A stretch of 64,000 nt of DNA from Yamagishiella unicocca (taxonomy: Eukaryota > Chlorophyta > Chlorophyceae > Chlamydomonadales > Volvocaceae). The DNA lies in the NCBI GenBank assembly GCA_003116995.1, contig BDSL01000051.1, positions 558,001-622,000 on the forward strand. Reading direction: 5' to 3'. The position numbers and the translations under genes are program-made. Below, piece after piece: positions 1-13,500 of the stretch (positions are counted from its first letter, which is position 1; each line of letters opens with the position of its first letter). Below the pieces are notes generated by a model. That model worked only from the letters and a program-made list of their open reading frames with translations. It ran no database searches and was not told where the DNA came from.

Positions 1-2538
1 CTACAGCCGCCCCCACCGCCGCCGCCGTGGTTACCACCCACGGAACTGTCAACCGCTGCGCCTGCCGGAGAGCCATCGCGCCGGGGGCCGGCGCCCGTGG
101 CGTCGATCTTGCGGCCGCCGTTGCTCTGGGTCTCCGTCCCGCCTGGATGGGCCCCATATACCCACACGGCAGGCGCCAGCTGCTGGTCGGGCCCCCGCAG
201 CGGCCGCTCCTTGCTCCCCGGCTCGACCTTCACAACCGCCACCGGCACCGGCTGAAACAGCTCCCATTGGGCGGCGCTGAGCGCCTTGTTGACGTCAGCA
301 GGCGTCGGCGGCAGGGCTCGGGCGCCAAATGGGCTGCCGCTTCTGGGCAGGCACATGGCCGTTGTGACCTTGTTCCAGAACACCCCGCAGGACGCGGGGG
401 AGGCGCCGCGGCGCGAGTCCTGGGCGAGATCCTTGCCCGGGGTGCAGGAGACGGACGCATTAGAGCCCAGCCTCCCTAGGGCGTTGGGTTCAGCTGCCGA
501 CGGCTTCGGAGCCGACGGCACGGGCGACCGCCGTCGCGTGCTATACCACACCACCCCCGCGCCGCCGGTGCTCACGACCCTCTGCAGTGGCAACGCAAGG
601 AGCGCAGCGTCACCGCCGCCGCCGCCGCCGCGGGCTCCGAATCCCTCCGCGTCGAAAGGGTTGCTGTGTGCCAGCGTTGCCGGCGGGGCAGCAGTCCCAC
701 AGGGGGCCTCCGGGCGGCTGTGCTCCGAAACCGCCTCTGGACGGTACAGCGCGTCCATGCTTGCCGTACCTGGCAGCGGCATCGTCGGGACGGCGGCCAG
801 AGAGCTGCTGATGCCTCCGATGGATGCCGTACGGTCAATACCACGTGGCCCGAACCCGGAGGCGTCGCTGGATGGCGACGGCGTCGCCGCCGCCGCCGGC
901 TGGTGGCCACTTTGCTCCGCGAAGGCCGCCGGCGGCTCCACGTGCGCCTTCGCCTTCGCGAGGGGTGGGTCGGTGCACGGGGGCGGCAGGTCCTGCCACT
1001 GCGGCTGCGGCTCGGGCCGCCGATGGGTCTTCGACTGCGCCTTCTCGCGGTGCCGCGCATTCACCTTTTCCAACCGCTCCGTACAGCTCCTGCGCGCGGG
1101 AGCCGCGGCGTGCCGTACCGACGGTGCAGAGGGTTTTGGCCGCCGCTTCTGGCGGCTGGACACTGCCTCGCGGCTTGCACCCCGTCTCACAACTGTTTTG
1201 CAATCCGTTTTCAGACCCAATGAAAGCTTTTGCAACCAACGCAAGCTGTTTGCGCAATAGGGGAGCACATGTGCAGCCGCAAGCAGGAAACGTCTGCCTA
1301 GGCATACCGCTTCCGCCACGCAAACCTGGCAGCAGAGCCGGCGAACGGTCAAACGTAAAAAATGCAAAGCCTGGCCTCAGTCTCCCAGTAATCGCCGCAA
1401 CATCAGTACATCGGCCAACACCCTTCCGTCGCGACACTCACTTTTTCTTTCCTGTGAAGTCGTTCAGCGGCTGGAACCGGCCACACTGTCAGACGGTGCG
1501 TGGAGAGGCAGGGTGGCAGCGGCGTACGGCAGTAAATATGACGAGCGCAAAGTGAAGCTTCGTGTGACAAGATGCTGATCGGGGGGCCCTGGCAACGGCG
1601 ACGTAGCCAGCGCCGGCTATTGAGGCATGCTGCGCACCCAATATTCAAATTGTTGCCGGAAAGCACTAGATTAGGGCAGGTGGAGCCCCTCCTGCAGTAC
1701 GAAGCGTGCAGACAGTGGTTTCGGGGCCGGGACTGGCCCCGGAACGTGGGAAAGCCCCAGGGCCCAGCTTGAGGCATCCATGGAGGTGGGGTGCGGAGGG
1801 GAGAGCGACCCACGGGTCTAACCTGCTGACAGAAGCGGCTGATCGTGCCGTCCACGATGATGGCCAACGCGGATAGGTGGACTGCGTGGGGGGGGGATAA
1901 GACGGGGGCCGGCGGCGTTTGGGGTGGGCCCGGAAAGTGGCTGGTGCTCCCAGGTGGAGGTTGCTGCGGAGACGAGGTTGGCGCCTTGTGAGCATCATGG
2001 GTGAGTACGTGTGGGGTTGAGAGGTGGACCCGAGGCGGTGTCCGAGGGGGTCCGTGGGGTTGACGGACAAGCGAGAGACGGACACGGGGCTCGGAAGTGG
2101 TGAGGTCGGATGCGTCATACACCGTACGCCGTGTGCATCGCTAGGGAGACTCACCCTCACATATCCGCAGCCGGGTGAAGTAGCGCTTGAGGCCAGCCAG
2201 GCTTGCCCCACACCCATCAACCTATGCGCGCGGATCCGATGTTGAGCACAGGGGTCGCATGATGGGGCTGCGCAGCGCGGGAATGGAGGCAGAAGCCACG
2301 TTTGCGAACTCACCACACAGACGTCCGGCTTGGATTCAATTTTTCTATGCGTGTGGTATATGGGCAGGTTCGCGAACTTGGGGTTTCCAAGTGACACAGC
2401 GGTTTGGGAAACCATGCCGATGGCTGGCTCGGCGTCACCGCCCGACCGTGTCGCAGCTGCCTCCGCCCCCGTCGCATTGTCAGCCTCCACAGGATCGTCT
2501 GTAAGGAGTATGGATCGAGCGAAGTGGGACAAGGTCAT
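1..2538 (-). CDS. SBP-box (SQUAMOSA promoter binding-like) transcription factor, 3' end outside the window
   Basis: Spliced model: 2538..2314, 2221..2155, 1881..1823, 1485..1442, 1089..<1, with phases joining exactly. At least 494 codons lie in the window. Residues about 74-148 form an SBP DNA-binding domain. Zinc site 1 is C74-x4-C79-x16-C96-x2-H99 (KPDVCVVDGCGASLAGLKRY, then RICEVH). It continues through AIIVDGTISRFCQQ, CGRFQPLNDF and KKKSCTERLEKVNARHREK. Zinc site 2 is C115, C118 and C134, but the usual histidine is Q122 (RFQPL instead of RFHxL). The basic tail fits the family's nuclear-localisation and DNA-contact segment. SBP proteins are plant and algal nuclear factors that bind GTAC-core sites; the algal copper regulator CRR1 is a known member. 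Downstream, exon 5 is rich in Ala, Pro, Gly and Ser, typical of algal regulators. The ATG at 2538 is the first in a continuous frame; an extra upstream exon is possible. The domain call is firm; the target pathway is unknown. Confidence 0.9.
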
Positions 2539-4442
2539 GTAACGTTTGCAGGGATGAAGCGCGGGTGGGGTCCGCCGACACAGACCGAGCTATTTTCTTC
2601 GTCACCACGTTCATACGACTTAAGCATAACGATGATTTCGCGAGCTTAGCGCACCATATGGTGTGTTGCGCGCCTTCTTGCGCGCATGCATGCTCGTTGG
2701 TTGCCATTCCCAGTCGGCGGGATCCCACTCATCCTCATCGGCCACCTGCTCAGACACTGCACGCTGCCGTCCGCGACTTGTGGATGGCATGAGAAACTAC
2801 GCAAGAAATGCTAAAGGAAGGTACGTTTACGAAGGCAGCAAAGGACGATAGCAGTAGGGTAGAAGATCAATTTACGCAAGTTTGCATATAGGAGTTTCAC
2901 TTCATGGTCATAAAGTTCGTGAAGCTAGCACCGCGTTCGTGGAGGTAGTTGTAGGCATTGCCGTATCCAGAATACCGACACAGCGGAGAGCGGACACTCT
3001 GTTGAACAACTCCTAGCATATGAAGACGTGTAATTGACATCCCAATATAGAATGCCCTGTATGATGCAACTTATGGCTTCTGCCTCCGGGTTGCTTCCGT
3101 CTTCGGTCACGGCGACCAAGGCACGGCGACAAGGCACGGCGACAAGGCGAAAGAAATCATGAAGCACAGATTGAAATCAAGCATAGTCGAGGTAGAGCAG
3201 TAAGCATAGTCAATTGTAAAGCTCAAACACCTCCTTTGAAATCTTCCGAAGGCTGCGGACACACGCCGAAATGTTTTGTATATGTAACCTCATTTGACGA
3301 TGAATGACCTGGGACGGCTCCGCTATATTAAACCAGTCTGTCTGCGGGCGCACGGACAGGCAGGATGCATAGATCCATACGCCGCTGTCCACACCTGTCC
3401 TCATTAAAAAAACGTCCGCACCCACGGTATACAAGATGTTGTGGCGCCCATGGCTTTCCGATGAATATAAATGGAAGTGAAATCGATATAGTTTAAATCC
3501 TGTCTTCGTACAGGTCCGTACTTGCGAAGGTACAGGGTGCAGAGGACCGGGATGGCGCACGGTCCTCCACGATTATTTCACAGTCTGCTCTGTATGGCTT
3601 GCACTACGTTACGGCCGCGGTCATTCGAAGGGGATGCGTATGCCTGTGGGGGCCTATTTTTCGATCCGTGGTATGCAGCCATATGCTGCTGCAGGACACC
3701 CATATCTTGCGTCCATCTGTTTGCGCAACTTGCCAAGGGGCATCAAGTGTCAAGCGGCGAGCACAATGAGTAATGCTCGTGCCACAATACCTACCCCTGT
3801 GCCTGTTGTACGCGCTGCCTACCAGCTGGACCTCGGATTGTTGCTTGTGCCTGCTAACTGCAACCGGATCCCATGGGAAAACTGCCTCCACAGTCAATGC
3901 CCTGGCATATATAGTTGTAGCTTGCGTCCGGGAACGATCAGCAGTGTCGCTGCCAGGAATGGCCCGTCGGGTCGGTCCGCGGCAGCGCCGCTTACAACAA
4001 TCGTCACCCTCTTACCTTTGCATAAATTGTGAAAAACGCTTTGGTAAACGTAGGCCTGTTCCTATGGGCCTTTTACAGTGATTCAGGCACTGGCGAGCTG
4101 GCGACGATGTGTTGGAAGCTCGAACACAATTGGGTCGTATCTAGGTGCACATGAGATGCCAGCGGTGAAAGCGAGTAAGCCGCTAGGACATCAGCTTACC
4201 AGCTTTTCGGTGAATATCGTACAATTACGACGGTGTGGAAGCCCCATTCAGTGCATGCTGTACTGAAGGTATATGGAAGGCAGTAATATACACCTATAAC
4301 AGGATTCCTAAAGATATACCGGCTAACGTGCGTTTTAATAATAAAGCTCTCGACGAGTTCCGACATTTTTCCGTTTTCGTGCGCTGCAACGCACAGTACA
4401 CCGCAAACGGCCTCATTGCTCCAGCGCACCTGATTGTATACT
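2539..4442. other. Intergenic region between divergent genes
   Basis: This AT-richer stretch separates the starts of the SBP gene (-) and the gene at 4443 (+), so both promoters should lie here. I see no coding exon with supportable splice sites and no convincing RNA gene. Only short chance ORFs are present. Confidence 0.5.
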
Positions 4443-7400
4443 ATGGAAACACCGAGCTCTGATGGTGCGGCGCCCGATGCCGCGCAACAAACGCCTACCG
4501 CGCGGGAGCCCAACACGATACAACACATGCCGCGACAGCGCGCAAAGCCGCCGATGCTGACCCAGACCGAAGCTGCGCTCCGGCGGGCGGCAGCAGCTCC
4601 CGAGGCATCGGGGTCGGCACAGTTGTCTCGCGACCAGGTATCGCACGCCTACGACGTCCTGGAGCAGCAACGAATCGGACCTTACATCGTCAAGTATGGT
4701 AAGGCGCAAGTCGCAGTTGCGAAGGCGAAGGAGGTCCGGCTACGTGGTGGCTCGCGCACTGCGTATTTCGCTCAGGGATGCTGTGTGTCTGTTTCCCCGC
4801 CCCGCGGAACCGGCTACAGCAGGGGCTGATGGCGGCGACATCCAGAGCGGGTTGGGCATTGGACTCACTTATCGGCTTTCGCGCGCACCACCACAGACCC
4901 AGGCACAGCCCCCACCATCGGCCCTCGCTCCGCTCTGCCCTTCACCATCGCGCGCAGGTTGCATTTCCTCAGTGGGCGTCATCGCTTACACCTACATGCG
5001 AGGGTTCTACCACCTGGCGCAGGTTGGCGGGTCGGGGCATATGCAGCAGCAGGCAGCAGCAGCAGCAGGAGGGTCATAGGTCATCATGGACGCACAGTCC
5101 TGGCCTCGCGTGGATGAGGAGCCTGTGGCCAACAGAGGCAAAGGGGCGGAAACCCAAGGGCTCCTATCCGATGAGCAGTGAGGGGTGCTGGCTGCCAACC
5201 TGAAAAGGTGCAAAAAGGGCAATGCAGCAATGGTCAGGACGCGGACGCTGCATTCCGCCTCGGACTGCCTGGCCTCACCGCGGCCGCTTGCTCGGGCATC
5301 GCTTCAGCCCTGATGTCGCGACTGCCTGTCGTCGTGCTGTGCTGTGCTGTGCCGTGTCCTGCGTGCCGTGTGCTGTGTGCTGCAGAAAAACCGAGACGCG
5401 TGGGTGGGCACCTTCCGGCACCGCATTTACGTCATGGTGAGCGAATGAGGCCAGATGCGGATACGATAGTGTCACTGGTTTCGGAGCCACGCGGCACAGG
5501 GGCCGCATTGGCGCGTGGCCGAGCGCCGCTGCTCCCAGCGGCATGTGGGCGCGCACGCTCCGGCGGCGTGCACCTTCCGACTGCCGGGCCCTGCTCCCGC
5601 GGGTGGGGGTCAGGTCGGGTCTGGGACTGCTCCCGCGGGTGGGGGTCAGGTCGGGTCTGGGACTGCTCCCGCGGGTGGGGGTCAGGTCGGGTCTGGGACT
5701 GCTCCCGCGGGTGGGGGTCAGGTCGGGTCGGGGACTGCGTGCTGCGACCTGGGTGGCTGTATTCGTAGATCGGACAGCAACTTAATAGGTAGCAGTCCGA
5801 TTGGCACCTGTCCTCCACATGGACGAAGTGTCCTCACTGTATCCGCCTCTGTCACCCTCTCTGTCACCCTCACTGATTACATGATGATAAAAACTCAAAT
5901 CCCTGTCATCCACGCAGGGCCCCCTCATCGCGATGTACGTGACGGCCAACGGCATCGTACCACTGCCGTACAAGGACAAGATTGAGGCGGCGCTGAACCG
6001 CCCCTGCATCTCCATGTACGACATCGTCACTGCCAAGGAGACTGTCCGCAAGGCCCAGGTAAGCGCCGTACGCTGGTTCATGTGGCTGCTTGGCAGGGCT
6101 TCCGGGTACAGATCCGCGGTGCATGTGTCCGCGTAGTGAGCAGTTGGGATAAACGGAATGGAGTTGGATGGAACCGTCATTAACCACGCATACACCGACC
6201 CGCGCCCACGCCACTGCGATCGCAGACAATGCCGCTGAAGGCTCAAGTATAGCGTCCATCCGAACTGGCGCCGCCGCCCTGCAATATAACGGTCACAGTG
6301 GGTTCCAGACCAAGAGGTAGAATCATCGGGCAAATGGTATCGTTTGCGGCAGTTGTATGCCATGGATCGTGGTTTCTTGACGGAAAGCGTTGCATACGCT
6401 GCGTTGGTCTGTATTCCACAAGGCCCCTACTACGGAAGTGGGGCTGGAGTCTGCACTGTGGTGAACTGGCGGCAGTAGCCTGCCACGATCGCCGGAATGT
6501 TTGCCGTGGCAGTGGCAGTAGCAGTGGAGGTCAGGAGTACGCGCGTGGTTCGGGGGGTGGCGAGAAGCCCCGGAGGGTTCGGGGAGGGGGCATAAAGACC
6601 GCGTACACGACACGAGAAGGCCCGAAGGTTGGGGGGGGTCGTAAGGGTAGGGAAGGGAGGAGCGGGCCCGGCGGCTCCGGGGATGTAGCGACTCACTGCC
6701 AGCACCGGACTGGTGGGGAGTAGCGTCGTACGTCTTTCAGTTGGTCGGTCGTACGAAGCGACCGGTTAGGTCGGAAGTGGGCCGCGGTCGAAAGACGATA
6801 GGGCGCCTGCACATCCTATGTTTATGCCTTCAGACTGATCGCATTTTGGCTGCACTGTGATGCGCAGCTGGGTAGCACTGGAAGACTCGGGAAGCAGTGC
6901 ATGTTTATGAAATGCAACGTTCCTTAGAGTCTCAGTCGAGATCCCACTGGCACTCGCGTAGCGGCGTGATACGACTTGCCATCCAGCAGCACTGCGGGGG
7001 ACTGCAAGCCCGCGCTTTTGAATGCGGATGTCCGCACGGCAAACGCAGCTCGGGGCACATGGTGTCTCGCGGCGGTCACGGATGCAGTTGGGTTCTTCAG
7101 TTCAGAAGTTAACGGCTTGAACCTTTTGTCCGTGCATATGTACGGCAATGCACCCTATGTTCATCGCCTTGCCGGACAGAACTCCTCTGCAGCCAAATGC
7201 GCAACGTACGGCGGCCACTAGCTCGCTGCGAATCCTAAGTAGAACTTTGTGTCGGAAGCGACGTGCACTGCAATTCTTAATCCAAATGTGCGTCCACCGC
7301 ACCCACCGCATGACAACGCACTGCCCCTCCAGGACTGAAACTCCAGCTGCAAGGCTACGACCCCAAACAGCAGTGCCTCAACCGATCAACGGTGCTCGAG

Positions 7401-7520
7401 TACCGTCGGGGCACGACCGGGGGGCGGCCTTCATTTGCTGGTGCCAACAGCCAATTCGTGAACAGCAGCTCCCGCTGCATCCACCAGCTGTACGGCGCCC
7501 GGTCCCGCCTTGCCGACTAG
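4443..7520 (+). CDS. Hypothetical four-exon protein, family unknown
   Basis: Model: 4443..4698, 4958..5022, 5918..6058, 7347..7520, stop TAG, 211 residues. Phases run 0/1, 1/0, 0/0, 0/stop and all join. Donors are G/GTAAGG, CAG/GTTGGC and CAG/GTAAGC; acceptors are GCGCGCAG, CCACGCAG and ACTCCAG. The first 60 residues are Ala/Gln/Pro-rich and disordered-looking. They are followed by a compact region containing RIGPYIVKYGCISSVGVIAY, YMRGFYHLAQ, GPLIAMYVTANGIVPLPYKD and CISMYDIVTAKETVRKAQ. The C-terminus (LQGYDPKQQCLNRSTVLEYR) is hydrophilic. I recognise no family. Exons 1-3 look solid. Exon 4 is less certain because its last 90 bp are antisense to the CotH gene's final exon. The 0.9-kb second intron holds a 36-bp tandem array, and the third holds a copy of the dispersed short repeat. 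Other possibilities are a longer gene with missed exons or a lineage-specific protein. Confidence 0.6.
5592..5740. repeat. 36-bp tandem repeat, four copies
   Basis: Units start at 5592, 5628, 5664 and 5700. Each begins TGCTCCCGCGGGTGGGGGTC and ends in a TCGGGTCTGGGAC-type sequence. The copies are nearly identical, with the fourth showing TCGGG for TCTGG. The array lies in the second intron of the gene starting at 4443. Confidence 0.95.
6281..6336 (-). repeat. Dispersed short repeat, inverted copy
   Basis: Contains TAACGGTCACAGTGGGTTCC followed by AGACCAAGAGGTAGAATCAT and CGGGC. This is the reverse complement of the copies at 8891 and 12043. It lies in the third intron of the upstream hypothetical gene. 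Confidence 0.8.
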
Positions 7521-10500
7521 CGCCGCCGGCCGCAAAGGGGCCAGCACCAACAGCCCCATGCCCCCCCGCGGCGGCTGGCTCCGCGACCGGAAAGCTGCTG
7601 CATCCGCAGCCACGAACGCGCTGGAGGCGGCCGGAATGACCGAGCCTGCGGCACCAGGCGGAAAGGAGAGGCGCCGCTTTGGGTCGGGAGCGAGGAAGGA
7701 TCGTTTGCCTGTCTGGTGACATGTCTGGTGACATGGTTCTACCTCTTGGCCTGGAACCCACTGTAACGATTACAACAACAACAAAGAATGGCTGAGTACT
7801 CGTGGCGTTGGTAGCAGTAACGGCTATACCAGGCAGCGCTGGTTCCGGGAGCGGGCATGTCGACGCCGTCGCCGGCCCCCACGGAACTCATGTCGTGTAC
7901 ATACCCCGGTATTAACCGACCTGGTGGGAAGTTAAAAGTGACGGCTCCTCGGAGGCCCCAGCCTGACACGTCAGCCGCAAAACGGTTGGGGTTAGAAACT
8001 TCCACGAACGAAGCGGCGGAGGCAGCGGTGTCGTTGGAGAAGCGCGCCACCATCAGGGCAACCTGTGAGTCCAGGGAGGGCGGAGCAGAGGGCGCATGCG
8101 CATTCGCGGGTTGAGGGGCCCGCCGGCGCAGGCAAAAGTACCAAGCGCTGGACGGCGTGTCGGTGGGGTCCCCTCCCGCATCAACGCCCGCAATGAAATT
8201 CTTTTTCGGGTCTTTAGGGGTTTAGGATCTAAACTTTAGGCTGCAGGGAGGGCATACCTTAGCCGGCTGGGCCTCAGGTAGCAGCGGCCTCCTGCCGGCG
8301 GGGCCGTACAGCGAACCCAGCAGCTGTTCCTTCCGGATGGGCAAGTACTCGGTAGTGATCTGCTGATAGCCCCGGTCGATGGAGATGCCTGCGGGTCGGA
8401 CCGGGCGAAGGTACGCCCACGCCGGCGGGCGGGGCCTCCGTCAGGGCCGCACCACTCGGGGCTCTGCAAGTCTGCGAGGGTCCACGAACTCCGACGACTC
8501 TTTGCCATGAAATGCGTACGACAGTACGATCTCAGGCGGATCGTTTTCGTGAGGACGGGTGGTGACCTACTGGACGGTAGGATGGAAGCATCAAGCGAGG
8601 GGCACAGGGGGAGGCTATGTTGTCGTCGTCGTCAAGGGGTCGTACGTAGGTACGTCACCTGAGTTCCAAGCCCGCGCGTCTAGCTCCGCCAGGGGCTTGA
8701 TCCGGTGGTAAGTCTCATTCGCGAACTGCGGTTTACTTGCAACAACGCGGGCAGGATGTACCGGTATCACCATGTCGCCATCGCCGAGGATCGTTCCTAG
8801 CTCCTGCCGAACCCACCCTCTGCTCCTGCCGCCCTGACTCAGCACTTACCACAAGGTCGCCCTGCCCCCGTCCCCTGACACAGCAATCACCAGGCGATGT
8901 GCCCGATGGTTCTACCTTTTGGTCTGGAACCCACTGTAACCGTTACAACAACCAGGCCTACTAGCCGTTTCCTGCCGCCAACCCAACTCCGCCGGGCTCC
9001 CTCCACGCCCTGGAGCCCTGCCGCCCCGCCCCTCGCCACGTCGTACGCACCAGCGCCAGCCGCCCTTCCGCCAGATACGTATCCGCCAGGGTCCGAAGCC
9101 GCCGCATGTACATGGAGCGGGTGGTGTTGACGTCTGCGGGAAGCGGCCGGGCGCGGTTCGGGTGCAAAGGGTGGCCAGTTCAGGAATAGTGGAGACTGTC
9201 GGCGGTACCGGTATTGGTGAACGCCGCCAGGCTCTGAAAGGCCGGATCTTAGTTGATAGCTGGCGGCTTGGGTGAGTAAAGGCGCTGGCGCTAAATGACG
9301 CTGTCGCTAAATGACGCCTTTTGGTACTCGACGGGGATAGGCGAGCCGATTGCTCCACGTCCGGTACTTGGTGGCCCCCTCTTCGCCACGTTTTGCAACC
9401 CTCCTTAGCCACGGGTTTCCTCGCATATCCCCCATTAGGCCTACCCAGCAGGGCGTCATTCAGGTGGTTGTACGTGCCGGTGGGGCCGTTGGTGCTGGTC
9501 TGGGCCACCGTCGATCGGTCGGGGTCGTCCCAACCGCGTGGCGTCGGGAACTGCAGCAGGTGGGGTAACCGGGTTTGAGCGGGGGTCTCGGGGAATTGAA
9601 GCAGCCCGCGCCCCGGACACCACCCAGGGACCCAAGGGACCAAGTCAAGGGGCCAAGTAACCCCAGCTGGCTGCAGGGTGGACGCCTGGAGGCGGCGACA
9701 TTCCGCGTAGTTCCACACCTTTGTAATGTTGGCTCCGGCTGCATAGACGGGTGACGACGAGGACGGCGACGTTCCCGCCGCCCCCTGAGCCGCACCGGCG
9801 CGCCGCCGCGCGCGCGCCTCGATGCCCGTCTGCAGCAGCGTCCGCGCCGCTGACGTCATCAACCGCCGCTGGCCGCCGCTACTGCCGCTGCCGCCGCTGC
9901 TGCCGCCACCTGCGGGCGACTTCCTCACCGCAGGTCCCTCGTACGCGCCACTGAGCGTGACAGATACGGGACCCCAGGGGGTCATTCGCATCAGGTCCTG
10001 CGAAAGCGTCGGGTCCGGCGGGGGCGGGGACGGGGGGACGGAGGTTCGTCAGGTCTGCAGGGGGGGCATGTACGCTTGTACAGGGTGTCAGTGCAGGTAT
10101 GATTGGGAGGAAAGTACGTGCGTACGACACACCTGCGGGTGCTCCGAGTCGCAGTACAGCGGGCTGTTCCACTGCTCGCACGCCAGCACGCAGTAGTTGG
10201 GGCCGGGCCGGCCGCCGAGCCCGTTATCCTGCCCAAACGAGCCGTCCATATCCCAGGGCAGCCTGCGTCATCACGCGACGAGGCGAGTGAGCCGACAGTT
10301 AGATCTTGATTTTGAACGGATGCAGCAGGACCGCACACCCCCTTCGTTCCTCCAGGGCGAACGGAGGCTGTCTCACACATACAACCCCGGCGGCCCCTCT
10401 TACTAGGCTACTGCGTCCTCTGCACGTCTGCGCCCTGGAGTATGGGTAGGTAGTCGACACTCACATGTACCACTCGCTTGTTTCCGGGTTCTGGTACATA

Positions 10501-13500
10501 AAGAAGTTCTTGGTGCAGCGGTCCATGTTGTTGACGATGGTCTGGGCGGCCATGTTGTTAATGACCTGACGGCGGTGACGGATAGAGGGGTTGTAAGTAA
10601 AATGGGTCTGCGTAAGAGGTCATGGTTGGCAATAGTAACTGTTAAAGTGGGCTCCAGACCCGAAGGTAGAGCCATAGGTAGGCTGGTAGTAGTTCCTATC
10701 ACAGTGCGCCCCAGACCAAAAGGCAGAACCATCGGGCGAACGATCGCGCCGCACGTTAAAGCAGACAAAAGAGACGGAAACCCAGCCGCACCGCACAATT
10801 GCAAACCACCAAGACACGAGTCAACAGGATAGTGTACGATGCCTGTACTTTTGTTGTAACGGTTACAGTGGCCTGTACTGTGGACATCTTCAGAGTAGGT
10901 GGGGGGTATGAAAGTGTGCAAAGGTGTATATATGCTGATTATGTTTCGCATCTCTGCCGGCCCCCAATCCTCCCACCCGATGCAAGCACCTGAGGCAGAT
11001 CGACGGCGTCGAAGACGAACTTGGATCGGGGCACCGCGGCACCGCCAGCCAGCCCGCGAGAAAAGTCGGTCAGAAGGTTCCAGTCGCTGGCGTTACGCTC
11101 CCTGCACAGCAGACAAAGATGTCCGCACATCGTACAACCGCCGCGTTACTGCCGAGTCCTCCATCGCCTCGCCCGCCCCGCCCAAGCTCTCCGGCATGCA
11201 CCTTCAGACCCGTATTGCAAACCCTATTCCCGCTGGTAAGAATTCCTCTTTCTCCTGTATCATTTCCACCGGCTTCGGCCGGTTTCCTCGCCCCGCCTCG
11301 CGCCGCTGAGGTGACCCACCCACCTGTTCTCCTTCTCCCAGAAGGAAGGCATCTCCTTGACCGGCAGATCCCACCGCAGGTTGCTCAACTCCCCGCTAAC
11401 AGACTTAAACAGCGGCCCAGAGGTCGGCAAGCCGTGGCGCTGCGGTAAGGAGGGGTTGGGCGGGAAAGGGCGCCGCTGCAGCTCGTACGGCAGTCGTTTC
11501 GTACGCAAATGCGGTGCGTGCCGCCACCTGTCTGTATTACCTCCCTCCCTGGAGTGAGCGCTTTGACTGACCGGAGACCCCGCCCAGTCAACGTTATTGG
11601 CTCACTTTCACTGCAAGGGCATCACGAAACCTAAGGGGCAACCTAACCGATTACCGACCACCCAACCAACCACCCGATCAGGCGTCGACTACCTGACCAC
11701 CCACGGCAGCCGCGTACTTTAAGATACTCAGGCCCTGGCGTCTCCACGAAAGCGAAGAGGCCGTAGAACTTGCCGTTCAGGCGCACGTGCAGATGGAATG
11801 AGTAAGGCGCCACCACGCCGGCATCTCGCATGAGCTGCGTACGGGGACAGCGGCCGGGACGGAACGTGGCGGGGACGTATGGTGAGAGGCCGGCGGCTAA
11901 CAGAGCGTGGATGGTCTCGGATGATCTCGCAGCATCAGGGCGCCGCTTCCCCCTGCACGGCCATCTGGGCTTCAGGGCGTCAGCTCCTACGCCGGTCATT
12001 ATCCCAGCAACAACAAGCACGTCGGTCTTTGTCTCCTCCGTCTTTCTCAGTGTCAGGCGATGTGCCCGATGGTTCTACCTCTTGGTCTGGAACCCACTGT
12101 AACCGTTACAACAACACTGTAACAGTTTCGGTATATCCTCTATCCTCGGAAGCGGGCCGCTTCCACGTCTTGCAGGCGCACCACACCGAGCACTCCCACC
12201 GCAGCAGCCGGGTCCCCAGCCGCCCACCTGCAGGGCCAGGGTTTCCTTCATGTAGCTGCGCTCCCCCAGCTCGTACCTAGCGCAAATGTGGGGTAGGGGA
12301 CCGCCGGAAAGGCAGGCCGGGGAGGAGTAGGGGAGAGAGAGTTGCGCCGCATTGACTGGCTGCTGGGTAGCTTTTGGGCTGCATTGTTTTGGACGAATTG
12401 CCGGTGCACCATGCCACACCGCCGCAGCGGTAGGCATGTTGGAAAGGAAGGGCACCAACAACTAACGGTCAACCTTAACGAAGTTGCCAGCGGTTACCCG
12501 TAACTGCCCAGACGCACCAGAAGGACTGCAACCCAAATTCCCCCACTGCGGGCATCTCGTCGTTGTACTTGAAGTCCTTCATTCGGTTAGTCAGTGGAAA
12601 AAGATGAGGGCAGGTGAAGGGGAGGAGCACGTAGGAGGAGGGAGGGGCGAAGTGGGAGGCGGCAGGCAGGTAGGCAGCCGGGGGCAGCGAAGGGGCGGAC
12701 GGGTTACATGGAGGATGGTTAAACGGCGGGGAGCCATGGCAGGGCACGTCCAGAAGCAACGCGCCATCTCGAGGCCTGCCGCACTTCTTTTTGGAGCTCG
12801 AATTTGAGTTTGGGCTTGGGCCACGACAGCGCCGTCACCCCACGTCGTCGTACGAATACGTTGTCGTGGAAGCGACCGTTAAAGAAAATCGCTTGTCCTT
12901 CAGCGCCGTCGACGGTGGTGGCAGCGCCAGGATTGGGGCTGAACCTGGGAGGTAGGGACAGGTGAAAAGATCTACGGGTGGGGTTTAACGGTTGACCCAG
13001 GGATGCCATCCGCCAGTTGGATGGAAGGATTGCAAGGTGTGGGTGAGTAGCTTCAGCCGTCAGGCACTCAGGTTTGGCAAGAGGTAGAGGGCGGTGTGCT
13101 GCCCTGGTCGTACTACGGGTACTGCGGCGCTCTGTTCGTACTCTCTTCGCACCCACCATTCCAGCACAGGAACGTCTTCGGTGATGACGTCCTCGGGGTT
13201 GAGTGCAATCACGGTACCCAAGAACTCGGGGGCGGTAGAACTCAACCCTGCTGCTGCGGGTGCTGCTGCCGGGAACGAAGACTCGTAGCCTGCGGCGTCC
13301 GTGGCTTTGGCGCGCCAGCGAACCATGTCCCCCGCCGAGAAGGCCGTGTGCGGGATGGCGGCAGAAAAGACATCGATTCGGCCTGCGCTTAAATGGGTCA
13401 TGGCAGCCCAGATGGGCGGGGCGGGGAAGGAGGCTGGCGTCCTCACCACATTTGCAAGGCTGGTGGGGAACGGACGGCGTAACGCTTGCGCTAGCTGTAA

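Noticed and set aside
286..1260. 324-codon plus-strand ORF at the left edge
   Set aside because: It is antisense to SBP exon 5. The minus frame continues directly from the zinc-finger exons and reads natural sequence.
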